64,000 nt of DNA from Streptosporangium sp. NBC_01756 (GTDB lineage Bacteria; Actinomycetota; Actinomycetes; Streptosporangiales; Streptosporangiaceae): NCBI RefSeq assembly GCF_035917975.1, contig NZ_CP109130.1, forward strand, positions 6,572,001 to 6,636,000. Reading direction: 5' to 3'. The position numbers and the translations under genes were made by a program. The notes below the pieces were generated by a model. It ran no database searches. It saw only the letters and a program-made list of their open reading frames with translations, and was not told where the DNA came from. Shown one piece after another: positions 8,717 to 17,630 of the stretch (its first letter is position 1; every line of letters starts with the position of its first letter).

Positions 8717-10567
8717 GTGGCAGGCCGGATCAGTGACGAGGACATCGCGCTCGTGCGGGAGCGCTCACCGATCGCCGACATCGTGGGTGAGCACATTCAG
8801 CTCCGCAACGCGGGCGGCGGAAACCTGAAGGGACTGTGTCCCTTCCATGACGAGAAGAGTCCGTCCTTCAACGTCACCCCCACCCGGGGATACTGGTACT
8901 GCTTCGGCTGCGCCGAGGGCGGCGATGTCATCACCTTCGTCCGGCGGTTGGAGCACCTGTCGTTCGGCGAGGCCGTGGAACACCTGGCGAACCGGGCCGG
9001 CATCCACCTCCGCTACGAGCAGGGCGGTTACGTCCCCGGCCGGGAGCAGGGGGAGCGGAGCCGGCTGATCGAGGCGCACCGGGCGGCGGCGGAGTTCTAC
9101 GCCTCGAAGCTGGCCGGGCCGGACGCCGCGATCGGGCGCAAGTTCCTGTCGGAGCGCGGGTTCGAACGGGTCGACGCCGAGCACTTCGGGGTGGGTTACG
9201 CGCCCGCCGAGTGGGAGGCGCTCGCGCGGCACCTGATGGCCCGGGGATTCACCAGCGCGGAGCTGGTCAAGGGCGGCCTGGCCAAGGAGGGGCGGCGAGG
9301 CCCGATCGACCGGTTCCGAGGACGGCTGGTCTGGCCGATCCGCGACATCACCGGTGATGTGATCGGTTTCGGTGCGCGGAAATTGAATGATGCCGAAGAA
9401 GGCCCGAAATATCTCAACACCCCCGATAGTCCGCTCTACAAGAAGAGCGAGGTCCTCTACGGCATCGACCTGGCCAAGCGGGAGATCTCCAAGCGCGCCC
9501 AGGCGGTGATCGTCGAGGGCTACACCGACGTGATGGCCTGCCATCTGTCGGGACTGCCGACGGCGGTGGCCACCTGCGGGACCGCGTTCGGGGCCGAGCA
9601 CATCAAGGTGCTGCGGCGGCTGCTGCTGGACCAGTCGGGGTCGCAGGGCGAGGTGGTCTTCACCTTCGACGGTGACGCGGCCGGGCAGAAGGCGGCGCTG
9701 CGGGCCTTCGCCGACGAGCAGAAGTTCGTCACGCAGACCTTCGTGGCCGTCCAGCCCGATGGGCTCGACCCATGCGAACTGCGCATCAAGCAGGGCGAAG
9801 CGGCCGTACGGGACCTGATCGCCAGCAGGGAGCCGCTGTTCGCCTTCGCGATCCGCAGTGTGATCTCCCGCTACGACGTGAGTACCAACGAGGGCCGGCT
9901 GTCGGCTCTGGACGCCGCCGCGCCGATCGTGGCCGCCATCAAGGACCGGGCGCTCCGTCAGCTCTACGGCGTGGACCTCGACCGGTGGCTGGGTTTCAAC
10001 AACGAGCGGTTCGTCATGGACCGGATCGCGGAGATCTCCGCCACCCCCCAGTCGCGCCCCCAGCGGCCCTCCGGGCCGCGGAAGGTCGCCGATCTCACCG
10101 ATCCCGGGGTGCGGATCGAGACCGAGGTGCTGAAGCTGGCCGTGCAGCGCCCCGCGCTGATCGGCCCCGGGTTCGACGCGATCGGTGCTGAGGCGTTCAC
10201 GCTGCCCGAGCATGCCGCGCTCTACAAGCTGATCATGGACGCCGGGGGCACCCCGGCGGCCGGGCACGGCGGCAGGGAGTGGGTGGACCGGCTGCTGGCC
10301 GAGGTGACCGACGCGCTGCGCGGGGTGGTCACCCGGTTCGCGGTGGAGGAGCTGCGCGCGGACGTGGCGAGCGAGGAGCGCTACGCCTCGGCCATGCTGG
10401 CCGCGCTGGAGCTCGTCTCGGTGACCCGGGCGATCGAGCAGCTGAAGTCGCGCATGCAGCGGACCAACCCGGTCGACGAGCAGCAGGACTACAACCGGCT
10501 GTTCGGTGAGCTGGTCGCACTGGAACAGCAGCGCCGCGTACTGAAGGAACGCGCCGCCGGAAGTTGA
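8717..10567 (+). CDS. dnaG: DNA primase
   Basis: 616 residues from GTG 8717. It synthesises RNA primers at the replication fork. Zinc-binding CHC2 domain: CPFHDEKSPSF with downstream YCFGCAEGGD. The catalytic core has the TOPRIM motifs VIVEGYTDVMA and FTFDGDAAG. The C-terminal helicase-binding region includes AVEELRADV...QRTNPVDEQQDYNRL. A TAGACT -10-like hexamer (8709-8714) lies only two bases before the start and no Shine-Dalgarno is present, so translation may be leaderless. The sigma factor gene follows after 140 bp. Confidence 0.96.
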   Translation: MAGRISDEDIALVRERSPIADIVGEHIQLRNAGGGNLKGLCPFHDEKSPSFNVTPTRGYWYCFGCAEGGDVITFVRRLEHLSFGEAVEHLANRAGIHLRYEQGGYVPGREQGERSRLIEAHRAAAEFYASKLAGPDAAIGRKFLSERGFERVDAEHFGVGYAPAEWEALARHLMARGFTSAELVKGGLAKEGRRGPIDRFRGRLVWPIRDITGDVIGFGARKLNDAEEGPKYLNTPDSPLYKKSEVLYGIDLAKREISKRAQAVIVEGYTDVMACHLSGLPTAVATCGTAFGAEHIKVLRRLLLDQSGSQGEVVFTFDGDAAGQKAALRAFADEQKFVTQTFVAVQPDGLDPCELRIKQGEAAVRDLIASREPLFAFAIRSVISRYDVSTNEGRLSALDAAAPIVAAIKDRALRQLYGVDLDRWLGFNNERFVMDRIAEISATPQSRPQRPSGPRKVADLTDPGVRIETEVLKLAVQRPALIGPGFDAIGAEAFTLPEHAALYKLIMDAGGTPAAGHGGREWVDRLLAEVTDALRGVVTRFAVEELRADVASEERYASAMLAALELVSVTRAIEQLKSRMQRTNPVDEQQDYNRLFGELVALEQQRRVLKERAAGS

Positions 10568-10707
10568 TCGCGTAATTGGCTTTAATTTCCATACGGCGAT
10601 TCGACCAAACCCTAATAAGGTCTCGGTTCGATAATGATCGCGGCCTTACCTTCGGTGCCAAAAATAGGTCTGCCATTTTGGGGGCCCAATACAGCAGACT
10701 GTCTCCC

Positions 10708-11856
10708 GTGGGTGCATCGGTGCTGCCAAGTGGGCCGCCATCGGTAGACCAGGTGGCCGACCTCGTTGCGAAAGGAAGGGAGCGCGGAAGCGTCACGGTC
10801 GACGACGTGGCCGCTGCTCTCGACAAATCCGAGCTGCCGTCGGACGCGCTCGAACGCGTCGTCCGCATGCTCGCCGAGCACGGAGTGGAGGTCCTCGAGC
10901 CCCAGAGCGACGAGGAGACCACCCGCTCCGATGAGGAGGATGTCGGTAAAAGGGCTCCGACCAGCGATCTGGTCCGCATCTATCTGCGGGAGATCGGACG
11001 GGTGCCGCTGCTCACGGCCGAGGAGGAGGTGGAGCTCGCCAAGTCCATCGAGGCTGGGCTGTTCGCCGAGGACAAGCTGACAAGCGTCGTCTCACGACTG
11101 GCCTTCCCGGAGTTCAAGGAACTGGTCTGGCAGGGCACACGGGCCAAGCAGAGGCTGATCGAGGCCAATCTGCGGCTCGTCGTATCGATCGCCAAAAGAT
11201 ATGTGGGCCGCGGGATGCTGTTCCTGGATCTGATCCAGGAGGGCAACCTCGGGCTCATCCGGGCAGTCGAGAAATTCGACTACACCAAGGGATACAAGTT
11301 CTCCACGTATGCCACGTGGTGGATTCGCCAGGCGATCACACGGGCGATCGCCGACCAGGCGCGCACCATACGCATTCCGGTGCACATGGTCGAAACGATC
11401 AATAAGTTGGTCCGGGTGCAGCGCCAGCTCCACCAGGACCTCGGCCGCGAGCCGGCGCCCGAGGAGATCGCACTGGAGATGGATCTTCCGATCGACAGGG
11501 TGATCGAGATCCAGCGCATCGCCCAGGAGCCCGTCTCGCTGCAGTCGCCGATCGGTGAGGAGGACTCCGACCTCGGCGACTTCATCGAGGACGCGGACGC
11601 GGTCGTACCGATGGAGGCCGCGGCCTTCATCATGCTGCAGGACCAGCTCGACGACATCCTCGCGACGCTGTCCGACCGCGAGCAGCGCATCATCCAGTTG
11701 CGCTTCGGTCTCGCCGACGGCCATCCCCGGACGTTGGAGGAGGTCGGCCGGGAGTTCGGCGTGACGAGGGAGCGCATCCGGCAGATCGAATCCAAGACCC
11801 TGGCCAAACTCCGCCATCCGACCCGAGCGCAGATGCTCCGCGACTATCTCGACTGA
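10708..11856 (+). CDS. RNA polymerase sigma-70 family factor (HrdA-like group 1/2)
   Basis: 382 residues from GTG 10708 ([13 protein letters not shown]). Upstream in-frame codons lack family character. It has the short region 1.1-like acidic leader, region 1.2 ([16 protein letters not shown]), region 2 ([51 protein letters not shown]), region 3 and region 4 ([20 protein letters not shown]). It therefore recognises -35/-10 promoters of the principal type. It is shorter than HrdB-type principal factors. Its position after dnaG recalls hrdA of streptomycetes, so it is probably a secondary sigma. Which sigma is essential cannot be read from this window. Confidence 0.93.
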   Translation: MGASVLPSGPPSVDQVADLVAKGRERGSVTVDDVAAALDKSELPSDALERVVRMLAEHGVEVLEPQSDEETTRSDEEDVGKRAPTSDLVRIYLREIGRVPLLTAEEEVELAKSIEAGLFAEDKLTSVVSRLAFPEFKELVWQGTRAKQRLIEANLRLVVSIAKRYVGRGMLFLDLIQEGNLGLIRAVEKFDYTKGYKFSTYATWWIRQAITRAIADQARTIRIPVHMVETINKLVRVQRQLHQDLGREPAPEEIALEMDLPIDRVIEIQRIAQEPVSLQSPIGEEDSDLGDFIEDADAVVPMEAAAFIMLQDQLDDILATLSDREQRIIQLRFGLADGHPRTLEEVGREFGVTRERIRQIESKTLAKLRHPTRAQMLRDYLD

Positions 11857-11865
11857 GAGTCCTTA

Positions 11866-11906
11866 CGGCGAAGGCCCCCTGGTTCCGTTCCCGGGGGCCT
11901 TCGCCG
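11866..11906 (+). terminator. Strong intrinsic terminator after the sigma gene
   Basis: Perfect 14-bp inverted repeat CGGCGAAGGCCCCC (11866-11879) / 11893-11906 with a 13-nt loop, 10 bp after the stop codon. Confidence 0.88.
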
Positions 11907-12031
11907 TTCTCCGGCCCGAGTCCTCGATAACGGTGAGTGACTTTTTTTGCCCCATCGGTAACTCTGTGGATTGGCAAGATGAGGTAAGGGAAAGCTAAGT
12001 CAGGGATGCCAACCGACCATCGGGAGCCTTG

Positions 12032-12130
12032 ATGCCCTCCACCCTCCGCCCAGTCGCCGCCCACGGCCTTCTCGCCGCACGCACCGCCGGCGGTCCGGCC
12101 GGTGACGGTCCCGCCGCCCTCGCGGGCTGA
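12032..12130 (+). CDS. Possible 32-residue ORF upstream of the DyP peroxidase
   Basis: The frame starting MPSTLRPVAAHG is preceded by GGGAG at suitable spacing and ends 20 bp before the peroxidase start. The peptide is Ala/Gly/Pro rich with no motif I recognise. It could be a leader peptide or chance. Confidence 0.25.
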   Translation: MPSTLRPVAAHGLLAARTAGGPAGDGPAALAG

Positions 12131-12150
12131 TCCTTCCGGGAAGGAGAGAC

Positions 12151-13353
12151 ATGCCTGATCTCAGCCGACGCAGGCTCCTGACCGGAGCCGGCCTCGCCAT
12201 GGGTGCCGGTGCCGCCGCGGCCGCGGGAACCGGTCTGATACGGCAGCCGGAGCCGGTCCGGCCCGACCCGGCGGGCGCCGTGGTCCCGTTCCACGGAGCA
12301 CACCAGGCGGGGATCGCCACGCCGGTCCAGGGCCGGCTGCACTTCGCCGCCTTCGACCTGAGCACCGGCTCCCGCGAGGAGGTCAGGGCGATGCTGAAGG
12401 CCTGGACCGCCGCGGCCGTCCGGATGACCGCGGCGCAGGAGATCGGTGGCGGGGCCACGGGGGCGGAGCTCGCCCCACCGGACGACACCGGTGAGGCCAT
12501 CGGCCTGCCCGCCTCGCGGCTCACGCTGACCGTGGGCTTCGGCCCCTCGTTCTTCGACAGGCTCAAGCTGCCCCGGCCGGCCCGGCTCAAGGAGTTGCCG
12601 CACTTCCCCGTCGACCGGCTCGACCCGGCCCGCAGCGGTGGCGACCTCTGCGTGCAGGCGTGTGCCGACGACCCCCAGGTGGCGGTGCACGCCGTACGGA
12701 ACCTGGTGCGGATCGGCTTCGGCACGGCCGCCATCCGATGGTCCCAGCTCGGCTTCGGCAAGACGTCCTCGACCACGCCGGACGTGCGGACCCCACGCAA
12801 CCTGATGGGCTTCAAGGACGGCACCAACAACATCGCCGGCACCGACGGCGGGAAACTGGACGAGCACGTCTGGGTGGGTGCCGAGGGGCCCGAGTGGCTG
12901 CGCGGCGGTTCCTATCTGGTGGCCAGGCGGATCCGGATGCACATCGAGACCTGGGACCGCACCTCGCTGAAGGAGCAGGAGGACATCTTCGGCCGGACGA
13001 AGCGCGAGGGCGCCCCGTACGGAGGCGTGCGCGAGCACGATTCCGTGGTCCTGGACAAGATGCCGATCGACGCCCATGTGCGGCTGGCCAACCCGGCGGC
13101 CCTGGGCGGGGTGACGATCCTGCGCCGGGGCTACTCCTTCACCGACGGCAGCGACGGCCTGGGGCGGCTGGAGGCGGGTCTGTTCTTCCTGGCCTACCAG
13201 CGCGACCCCGAAAAGGGCTTCATCCCGATCCAGCGTGCGCTGGCGGCGAAGGACTCGCTCAACGAGTACATCCAGCACGTCGGATCCGGCATCTTCGCCT
13301 GCCCGGGAGGGGTGCGGCCGGACTCGTTCTGGGGCGCGGGGCTCCTGGCCTGA
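12151..13353 (+). CDS. efeB: Tat-exported DyP-type heme peroxidase (EfeB/deferrochelatase-like)
   Basis: 400 residues. The N-terminal SRRRLLTGAGLAMGAGAAAA is a clear twin-arginine signal. The ATG has GGAAGGAGAG 5 bp upstream. The DyP signature is GFKDGTNNIAG around residue 220 (GxxDG with catalytic Asp). The proximal His lies in DAHVRLANP and the C-terminal part has RRGYSF...LFFLAYQRDP and an FACPGG end. The family oxidises dyes or phenolics with H2O2, and EfeB members act with EfeU/EfeO in iron uptake. No efeU/efeO is adjacent here, so a stand-alone extracellular peroxidase is equally likely. Confidence 0.92.
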   Translation: MPDLSRRRLLTGAGLAMGAGAAAAAGTGLIRQPEPVRPDPAGAVVPFHGAHQAGIATPVQGRLHFAAFDLSTGSREEVRAMLKAWTAAAVRMTAAQEIGGGATGAELAPPDDTGEAIGLPASRLTLTVGFGPSFFDRLKLPRPARLKELPHFPVDRLDPARSGGDLCVQACADDPQVAVHAVRNLVRIGFGTAAIRWSQLGFGKTSSTTPDVRTPRNLMGFKDGTNNIAGTDGGKLDEHVWVGAEGPEWLRGGSYLVARRIRMHIETWDRTSLKEQEDIFGRTKREGAPYGGVREHDSVVLDKMPIDAHVRLANPAALGGVTILRRGYSFTDGSDGLGRLEAGLFFLAYQRDPEKGFIPIQRALAAKDSLNEYIQHVGSGIFACPGGVRPDSFWGAGLLA

Positions 13354-13372
13354 GAGTGCCGGAAGGAGCACG

Positions 13373-13396
13373 CGGCACCGCCCGGTGGCGGTGCCG
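13373..13396 (+). terminator. Terminator-like hairpin after the DyP gene
   Basis: Perfect 10-bp stem CGGCACCGCC / GGCGGTGCCG with a CGGT tetraloop, 19 bp after the stop codon. Confidence 0.75.
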
Positions 13397-13489
13397 TTCA
13401 TCAGGCGTTAAACACTTTTTGATGTATTTGAGGAGCATGGGATGGGTAAAGCTCTGTTCTATGAGTGATTGCAGGCGCAGACTGGGCAA

Positions 13490-14788
13490 ATGGAGCTGCG
13501 GTCGGCGGTAGACGACGCCGCTCTCCGGCGCGAGGCATGGTCGGTGCTCGACGCGAACTGGACGGGATCCGCCACGGTGCCCGCACCCGGCCTCTACCCC
13601 CACCAGTGGAACTGGGACGCGACCTTCGTCGCGATCGGCCTGGCCCGATGCGCCCCGCGGAGAGCGGGGACCGAACTGCTCAGCCTGATGGCGGGGCAGT
13701 GGAGCACCGGCATGGTGCCGCACATCGTCTTCCACCCGGCCCGAGCCGAGGGCTACTTCCCCGGCCCCTCCGTCTGGCGCTCGCAGGACCACCCGGCGTC
13801 CCCCAACCGGGTGGCCACCTCCGGGCTGACCCAGCCGCCGCTGCACGCCCTGGCCGTCTGGCGGGTGTGGCGGTACGCGGCCGACCGTGACGAGGCGGCC
13901 GCCCTCGTCCGCCGGGTGTATCCGATGCTGGCGGCCCAGCACGGATATCTCGCCGGGACCAGGGACCTGGGCGGCGGCGGGCTGGCCGCCATCGTGCACC
14001 CGTGGGAGTCGGGGATGGACGACAGCCCCGCGTGGGACGCCCCGATGGCCGCCCTGCCCCCGGTCCGGCGTTCCCATCGGCGCGGTGAACCTCCCGGCTG
14101 TCATCTCGACTCCTATCAAGACCGCTACGTCTGGCTGGCCACGTGTTACCGCGACACCGGTTACGACGGCGCCTACCTGCGTGAGGACCACCCGTTCGCG
14201 GTCGAGGACCCGCTGTTCAACGGGATCTGGCTGGCCTCCTGCCAGGCGCTGGCCGAGCTGGCGCCGCTGGCGGGCGCCGACCCGGAGCCGTACCGGGAGG
14301 CGGCCGAGCGGATCCGTGCGGGGCTCCTGGAGCGGCTCTGGGCCGACGGTGTCTTCCGCGCCCGCGACCTGCGCAGCGGGCGGTTCAGTCCCGTGTGCAC
14401 GGTCGGATGCTTCGGGCCGATGCTCGATCCAGGCCTGCCCGACGACCTGGTGAAGAAGCTGGTGAGCGTGCTGGAGTCCCCCCGTTTCATGGGCGCCGCC
14501 GGATATCCGGTGCCGAGCTGCGAGATCCGCGCCGCGCAGTTCGACCGGACCCGCTACTGGCGGGGGCCCTCGTGGGTGAACACCAACTGGCTGCTCCGGC
14601 AGGCGCTGGCCGTACACGGTCTGACGGAGATGGTGTCACTGCTGGGCACGGCCACCCTGCGGATGGTCCGGCAGGCAGGGTTCCGTGAGTGCTTCGACCC
14701 CTTCGACGGCAGCGGGCGCGGCGGCCGGGACTTCTCCTGGTCGGCCGCGCTCACCCTCGACCTGCTCACGGATAACGTTGGTCCATGA
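13490..14788 (+). CDS. Six-hairpin glycoside hydrolase (GH63 / glucosylglycerate hydrolase-like)
   Basis: 432 residues from ATG 13490. The sequence shows the (alpha/alpha)6-barrel pattern of GH63/trehalase-like enzymes: LYPHQWNWDATFVAIGLAR near the N-terminus, GMVPHIVF, then HPWESGMDDSPAWD with an acidic residue in the catalytic position, YQDRYVWLA, and C-terminal FDRTRYWRGPSWVNTNWLL. Close relatives in actinobacteria act on mannosylglycerate or glucosylglycerate, compatible solutes. No signal peptide, so cytosolic. It overlaps the next gene by 4 bp (ATGA). The substrate is inferred from family only. Confidence 0.85.
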   Translation: MELRSAVDDAALRREAWSVLDANWTGSATVPAPGLYPHQWNWDATFVAIGLARCAPRRAGTELLSLMAGQWSTGMVPHIVFHPARAEGYFPGPSVWRSQDHPASPNRVATSGLTQPPLHALAVWRVWRYAADRDEAAALVRRVYPMLAAQHGYLAGTRDLGGGGLAAIVHPWESGMDDSPAWDAPMAALPPVRRSHRRGEPPGCHLDSYQDRYVWLATCYRDTGYDGAYLREDHPFAVEDPLFNGIWLASCQALAELAPLAGADPEPYREAAERIRAGLLERLWADGVFRARDLRSGRFSPVCTVGCFGPMLDPGLPDDLVKKLVSVLESPRFMGAAGYPVPSCEIRAAQFDRTRYWRGPSWVNTNWLLRQALAVHGLTEMVSLLGTATLRMVRQAGFRECFDPFDGSGRGGRDFSWSAALTLDLLTDNVGP

Positions 14789-15246
14789 AGCTCTTCAACC
14801 GCATGCCCGCCGAGGTCCGCACCGCCGTCGCGCCGACCGACCGGGTGCTCACCTACGCCGGAGGGCCGGACGGTTACGTGATCGCCACGGACCGGGCACT
14901 CTACCTGGGCGGCACCCGGCTGCCGTGGTTCCAGGTGGATCGCGGCGTGTGGGACGAACAGGGGCTGACGGTCGTCACCACGGCGGGGGAGTCGTACCGC
15001 GCCCTGCTACCCGAGCCGGGGCGGATCCCCGAGGCCGTGCGGGAACGGGTGACCGCCTCGATCCTGGTGAACCAGTACGCTCCTCTCGACGCACGCGGGG
15101 GAGTCCTGCTGGTGGCCAGGAAGACCGACGACGACCGGGTGGTCTGGGAGTTCGTCTTCGACGCGGGGCTGGACCCCGCCGACCCCGGCCTGCGGGCCCT
15201 CGCCGAGCAGGCGCTGGAGGAGACCCGCCGCAGTTTCGGCGTCTGA
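14785..15246 (+). CDS. Conserved actinobacterial protein of unknown function
   Basis: 153 residues, starting in a 4-bp ATGA overlap with the glycosidase, so translationally coupled. No signal or membrane segment. The pattern 'FNRMPAEVR..V.P.DRVL.YA...DGYVIATDRALYLGG.RLPW..VDRGVWDEQGLTV' resembles PH-domain-like beta-barrel proteins common in actinobacteria and always unnamed. A C-terminal amphipathic helix (RALAEQALEETRRSFGV) ends it. Function unknown. Confidence 0.82.
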   Translation: MKLFNRMPAEVRTAVAPTDRVLTYAGGPDGYVIATDRALYLGGTRLPWFQVDRGVWDEQGLTVVTTAGESYRALLPEPGRIPEAVRERVTASILVNQYAPLDARGGVLLVARKTDDDRVVWEFVFDAGLDPADPGLRALAEQALEETRRSFGV

Positions 15247-15294
15247 CTCGCGCCGATCGGCCGCCGGCGCCGCGGGTCATCGGGGCCCGGACAG

Positions 15295-15322
15295 GCGGAA
15301 GGCCCCCGAGGGGGCCTTCCGC
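15295..15322. terminator. Bidirectional terminator between convergent genes
   Basis: GCGGAAGGCCCCC (15295-15307) pairs perfectly with GGGGGCCTTCCGC (15310-15322). It lies between the stops of convergent genes at 15246 and 15333 and can serve both. Confidence 0.82.
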
Positions 15323-15332
15323 AGCCGGTCGA

Positions 15333-15647
15333 TCAGGGATGCGGGGCGTGGGCCCGCTCGTCCTCCGGCCAGCCGACTCCGGTCTCGTCGTGCTTCTGGG
15401 CCTGCCAGCCGTTCTCCGACTGCAGGAACGGCAGCCGGTTCCTGGCCACGTGGGACACCTTCGTCCTGGCCACATTGGTGACCTTGGAGATCCGGGCGCC
15501 CACCAGGCCGGCGGTCTCCTGCACCGAGGGGTTGTCGGACACCCGCTGAGCGAGCCGCTTGATCTCTTCGTAACGCTCCCGGCCGGCCCGGCTCCCCAGG
15601 ATGTAGCCCACCGCGAGACCCACCCCGAACATCATTCGATAACGCAT
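15333..15647 (-). CDS. YtxH-like small membrane protein
   Basis: 104 residues from ATG 15647, preceded by GGAGGTGGAG. The N-terminus MRYRMMFGVGLAVGYILGSRAGRERYEEI is a single membrane segment followed by a GSRAGRERYEEIK motif, characteristic of actinobacterial YtxH-like proteins. A soluble amphipathic helical region follows (residues 30-80), with a His/Asp/Glu-rich tail. Such proteins are associated with stress response. Specific role unknown. Confidence 0.85.
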   Translation of the reverse strand: MRYRMMFGVGLAVGYILGSRAGRERYEEIKRLAQRVSDNPSVQETAGLVGARISKVTNVARTKVSHVARNRLPFLQSENGWQAQKHDETGVGWPEDERAHAPHP

Positions 15648-15813
15648 CTCCACCTCCACAACCGTGCTCCGCCAGGCCCCTACCCACGGACCGCGTGTTC
15701 TCTCGGACCTACCCCGGTGGATCGATGCGACACACACGCGCAGAGTGCGCTAATCTATTCCTGCGCCGCAAGGAGCGGGGAAAACATCCCAGGCCAAGCG
15801 GCGCAGAGCACGA

Positions 15814-15886
15814 TCCCGTGTAGCTCAATCGGCAGAGCAGCCGGCTGTTAACCGGCAGGTTATAGGTTCGAGTCCTATCGCGGGAG
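15814..15886 (+). tRNA. tRNA-Asn (anticodon GTT)
   Basis: A 73-nt cloverleaf: acceptor TCCCGTG/CGCGGGA, D-arm GCTC...GAGC, anticodon stem CCGG(C)/CCGG with loop CTGTTAA (GTT at 15847-15849), and T-loop TTCGAGT. The 3' CCA is not encoded. Confidence 0.95.
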
Positions 15887-15894
15887 CATCATTC

Positions 15895-15927
15895 AGAGGC
15901 CCCAGGAGCCATGCTCCTGGGGCCTCT
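15895..15927 (+). terminator. Terminator after tRNA-Asn
   Basis: A 15-bp perfect stem AGAGGCCCCAGGAGC / GCTCCTGGGGCCTCT with a 3-nt loop, 8 bp after the tRNA. Confidence 0.85.
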
Positions 15928-16206
15928 GCGTTTGTGTACTGATTTGGAAGACAAAACACCTTCAGTCATAGAAGATGACAGATGTCGCGTCACTATCGCT
16001 ATGATCGCCTGTCAGCGAGGGCGACGCGACCGCCGCGGAACACACAGCGATCGCAGTGGGGCAAGGGCCGCTGCACACAGGGCACCGCGCCGCCCGGAAC
16101 GGCCGTCCGTGCCCGTGCATGCATAGGTGGCTGTTCTGTGCTGATCTGGCGAGGGTTCCCCACCCGTACACCGGACCTGATTCACGGTGTCCAGCGAGTG
16201 GTGTCC

Positions 16207-17361
16207 ATGTTCTTGAAGACGAAGGAGTTCGTTCCGGTCGTGCAGGGAATCGACATTGCCGCGGTTGCGGACTTCTTCCAGTTGTTCTACCGGGAGAACC
16301 CGGCCGCGGGGCCGATGGAGGCTCGCCTGCGCGAGGTCCAGGTCGAGATCTACCAGACGGGAACCTACACCCACACCCCCGAGGAGCTCGCCTTCGGCGC
16401 CCGGGTGGCCTGGCGCAACAGCTCCCGGTGCATCGGGCGGCTCTACTGGCACTCGCTGCAGGTGCGTGACCGGCGGTGGGTGAACACGGCCGAGGGTGTG
16501 GCCGTGGAGTGCGTGAACCACCTCAGGGAAGCGGCGCCCAACCGCAGGATCCGGCCGACGATCACGGTGTTCGCCCCGGACCGGCCGGGCAGGCCGGGGC
16601 CGAGGATCTGGAACGAACAGCTGATCCGCTACGCCGGATACGCGATGGACGACGGGTCCGTCGTCGGCGACCCCCGGTATGTGGACTTCACCACGATGGT
16701 GCGCAAGCTCGGCTGGCCCGGAGGGCCCGGCACGCCCTTCGACGTGCTGCCGCTGCTCGTCTCGATGGGCGACGGACCGCCGTTGATGGCCACGGTGCCC
16801 GGTGACGCCGTGCTGGAGGTGCCGCTCTCCCATCCGTCCTATCCGTGGTTCGAGAGGCTGGGGCTGCGCTGGCACGCCGTACCGGCCATCTCCAACATGT
16901 GCCTGGAGATCGGCGGGATCCACTACCGGGCGGCGCCGTTCAACGGCTGGTACATGGGCACCGAGATCGGCGCACGGAACTTCGCCGACACCGACCGCTA
17001 CAACCTGATGCCGATCGTCGCCCACTACCTGGGCCTGGACACCACCAACGAACGCTCGCTCTGGCGCGACCACGCCATGGTGGAGATCAATGTGGCGGTG
17101 CTGCACTCCTTCGACCGGGCGGAGGTGACGATAACCGACCACCACACCGAGTCACAGCGCTTCCTGACCCACTTGAAGCGCGAGGAGAAGGCCGGCCGGG
17201 TCTGCCCGGCCGACTGGAGCTGGATCGTGCCACCGATGTCGGGCTCCACCACACCGGTCTTCCACCGCTACTACGACGAGGCCGACCTCTCGCCGAACTT
17301 CGCCCACCACCCCGACTCGCTGGAGCGGGGACTCGGTCATGGGAACGTGGCGGGGTGGTGA
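16207..17361 (+). CDS. nos: Bacterial nitric oxide synthase, oxygenase domain only
   Basis: 384 residues from ATG 16207. The frame is open from 15982, but upstream codons lack NOS similarity. It converts L-arginine to citrulline and NO using heme, pterin or folate, and an external reductase. The heme-thiolate Cys is in WRNSSRCIGRLYW near residue 82. The Arg-binding region has FNGWYMGTEIGARNFAD, and the C-terminal pterin-side segment has DWSWIVPPMSGSTTPVFH. Length equals bacterial NOS, with no fused reductase. No thaxtomin-type P450 or peptide synthetase is adjacent, so a role in oxidative-stress defence or signalling is more likely than nitration of a natural product. Confidence 0.95.
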   Translation: MFLKTKEFVPVVQGIDIAAVADFFQLFYRENPAAGPMEARLREVQVEIYQTGTYTHTPEELAFGARVAWRNSSRCIGRLYWHSLQVRDRRWVNTAEGVAVECVNHLREAAPNRRIRPTITVFAPDRPGRPGPRIWNEQLIRYAGYAMDDGSVVGDPRYVDFTTMVRKLGWPGGPGTPFDVLPLLVSMGDGPPLMATVPGDAVLEVPLSHPSYPWFERLGLRWHAVPAISNMCLEIGGIHYRAAPFNGWYMGTEIGARNFADTDRYNLMPIVAHYLGLDTTNERSLWRDHAMVEINVAVLHSFDRAEVTITDHHTESQRFLTHLKREEKAGRVCPADWSWIVPPMSGSTTPVFHRYYDEADLSPNFAHHPDSLERGLGHGNVAGW

Positions 17362-17447
17362 TCCCGGCGAGCCGGGATCGGGCCGTACGTGTGGGGATCC
17401 ACCTCGTGGTGGAGCGGACCTGAGGGTTCCGCCGCGCCGTGCGACGC

Positions 17448-17545
17448 GGGTGAGGCCGTGCCGTGTGACGAGGGTGAGGCCGTACGGCAGGGCGCGGGTG
17501 AGGCCGTACGGCAAGGGCGCGGGTGAGGCCGTACGGCAAGGGCGC
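17448..17545. repeat. Four tandem ~25-bp repeats after nos
   Basis: The unit GGGTGAGGCCGTACGGCAAG plus GGCGC occurs in two perfect copies (17496-17545), one 24-bp copy (17472-17495) and one diverged copy (from about 17448). Each unit contains the CCGTACGG palindrome. It lies between nos and a Gfo/Idh gene on the same strand. No coding pattern. Confidence 0.85.
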
Positions 17546-17630
17546 GGGACGGCGCTGAGAGGGGCGGGCGCTCCTGAGCCGGCGTGGCTCCTGTCGTAAA
17601 GTCGGGAGCCCGACTGCTCAGGAGGATGCC

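Noticed and set aside
15982-16206. 75-residue N-terminal extension of NO synthase
   Set aside because: Open in frame but Arg/Pro-rich without similarity; bacterial NOS normally begins near the ATG at 16207.
17448-17545. Possible CRISPR array
   Set aside because: Units abut with no unique spacers and no cas genes are present; simple tandem repeats.
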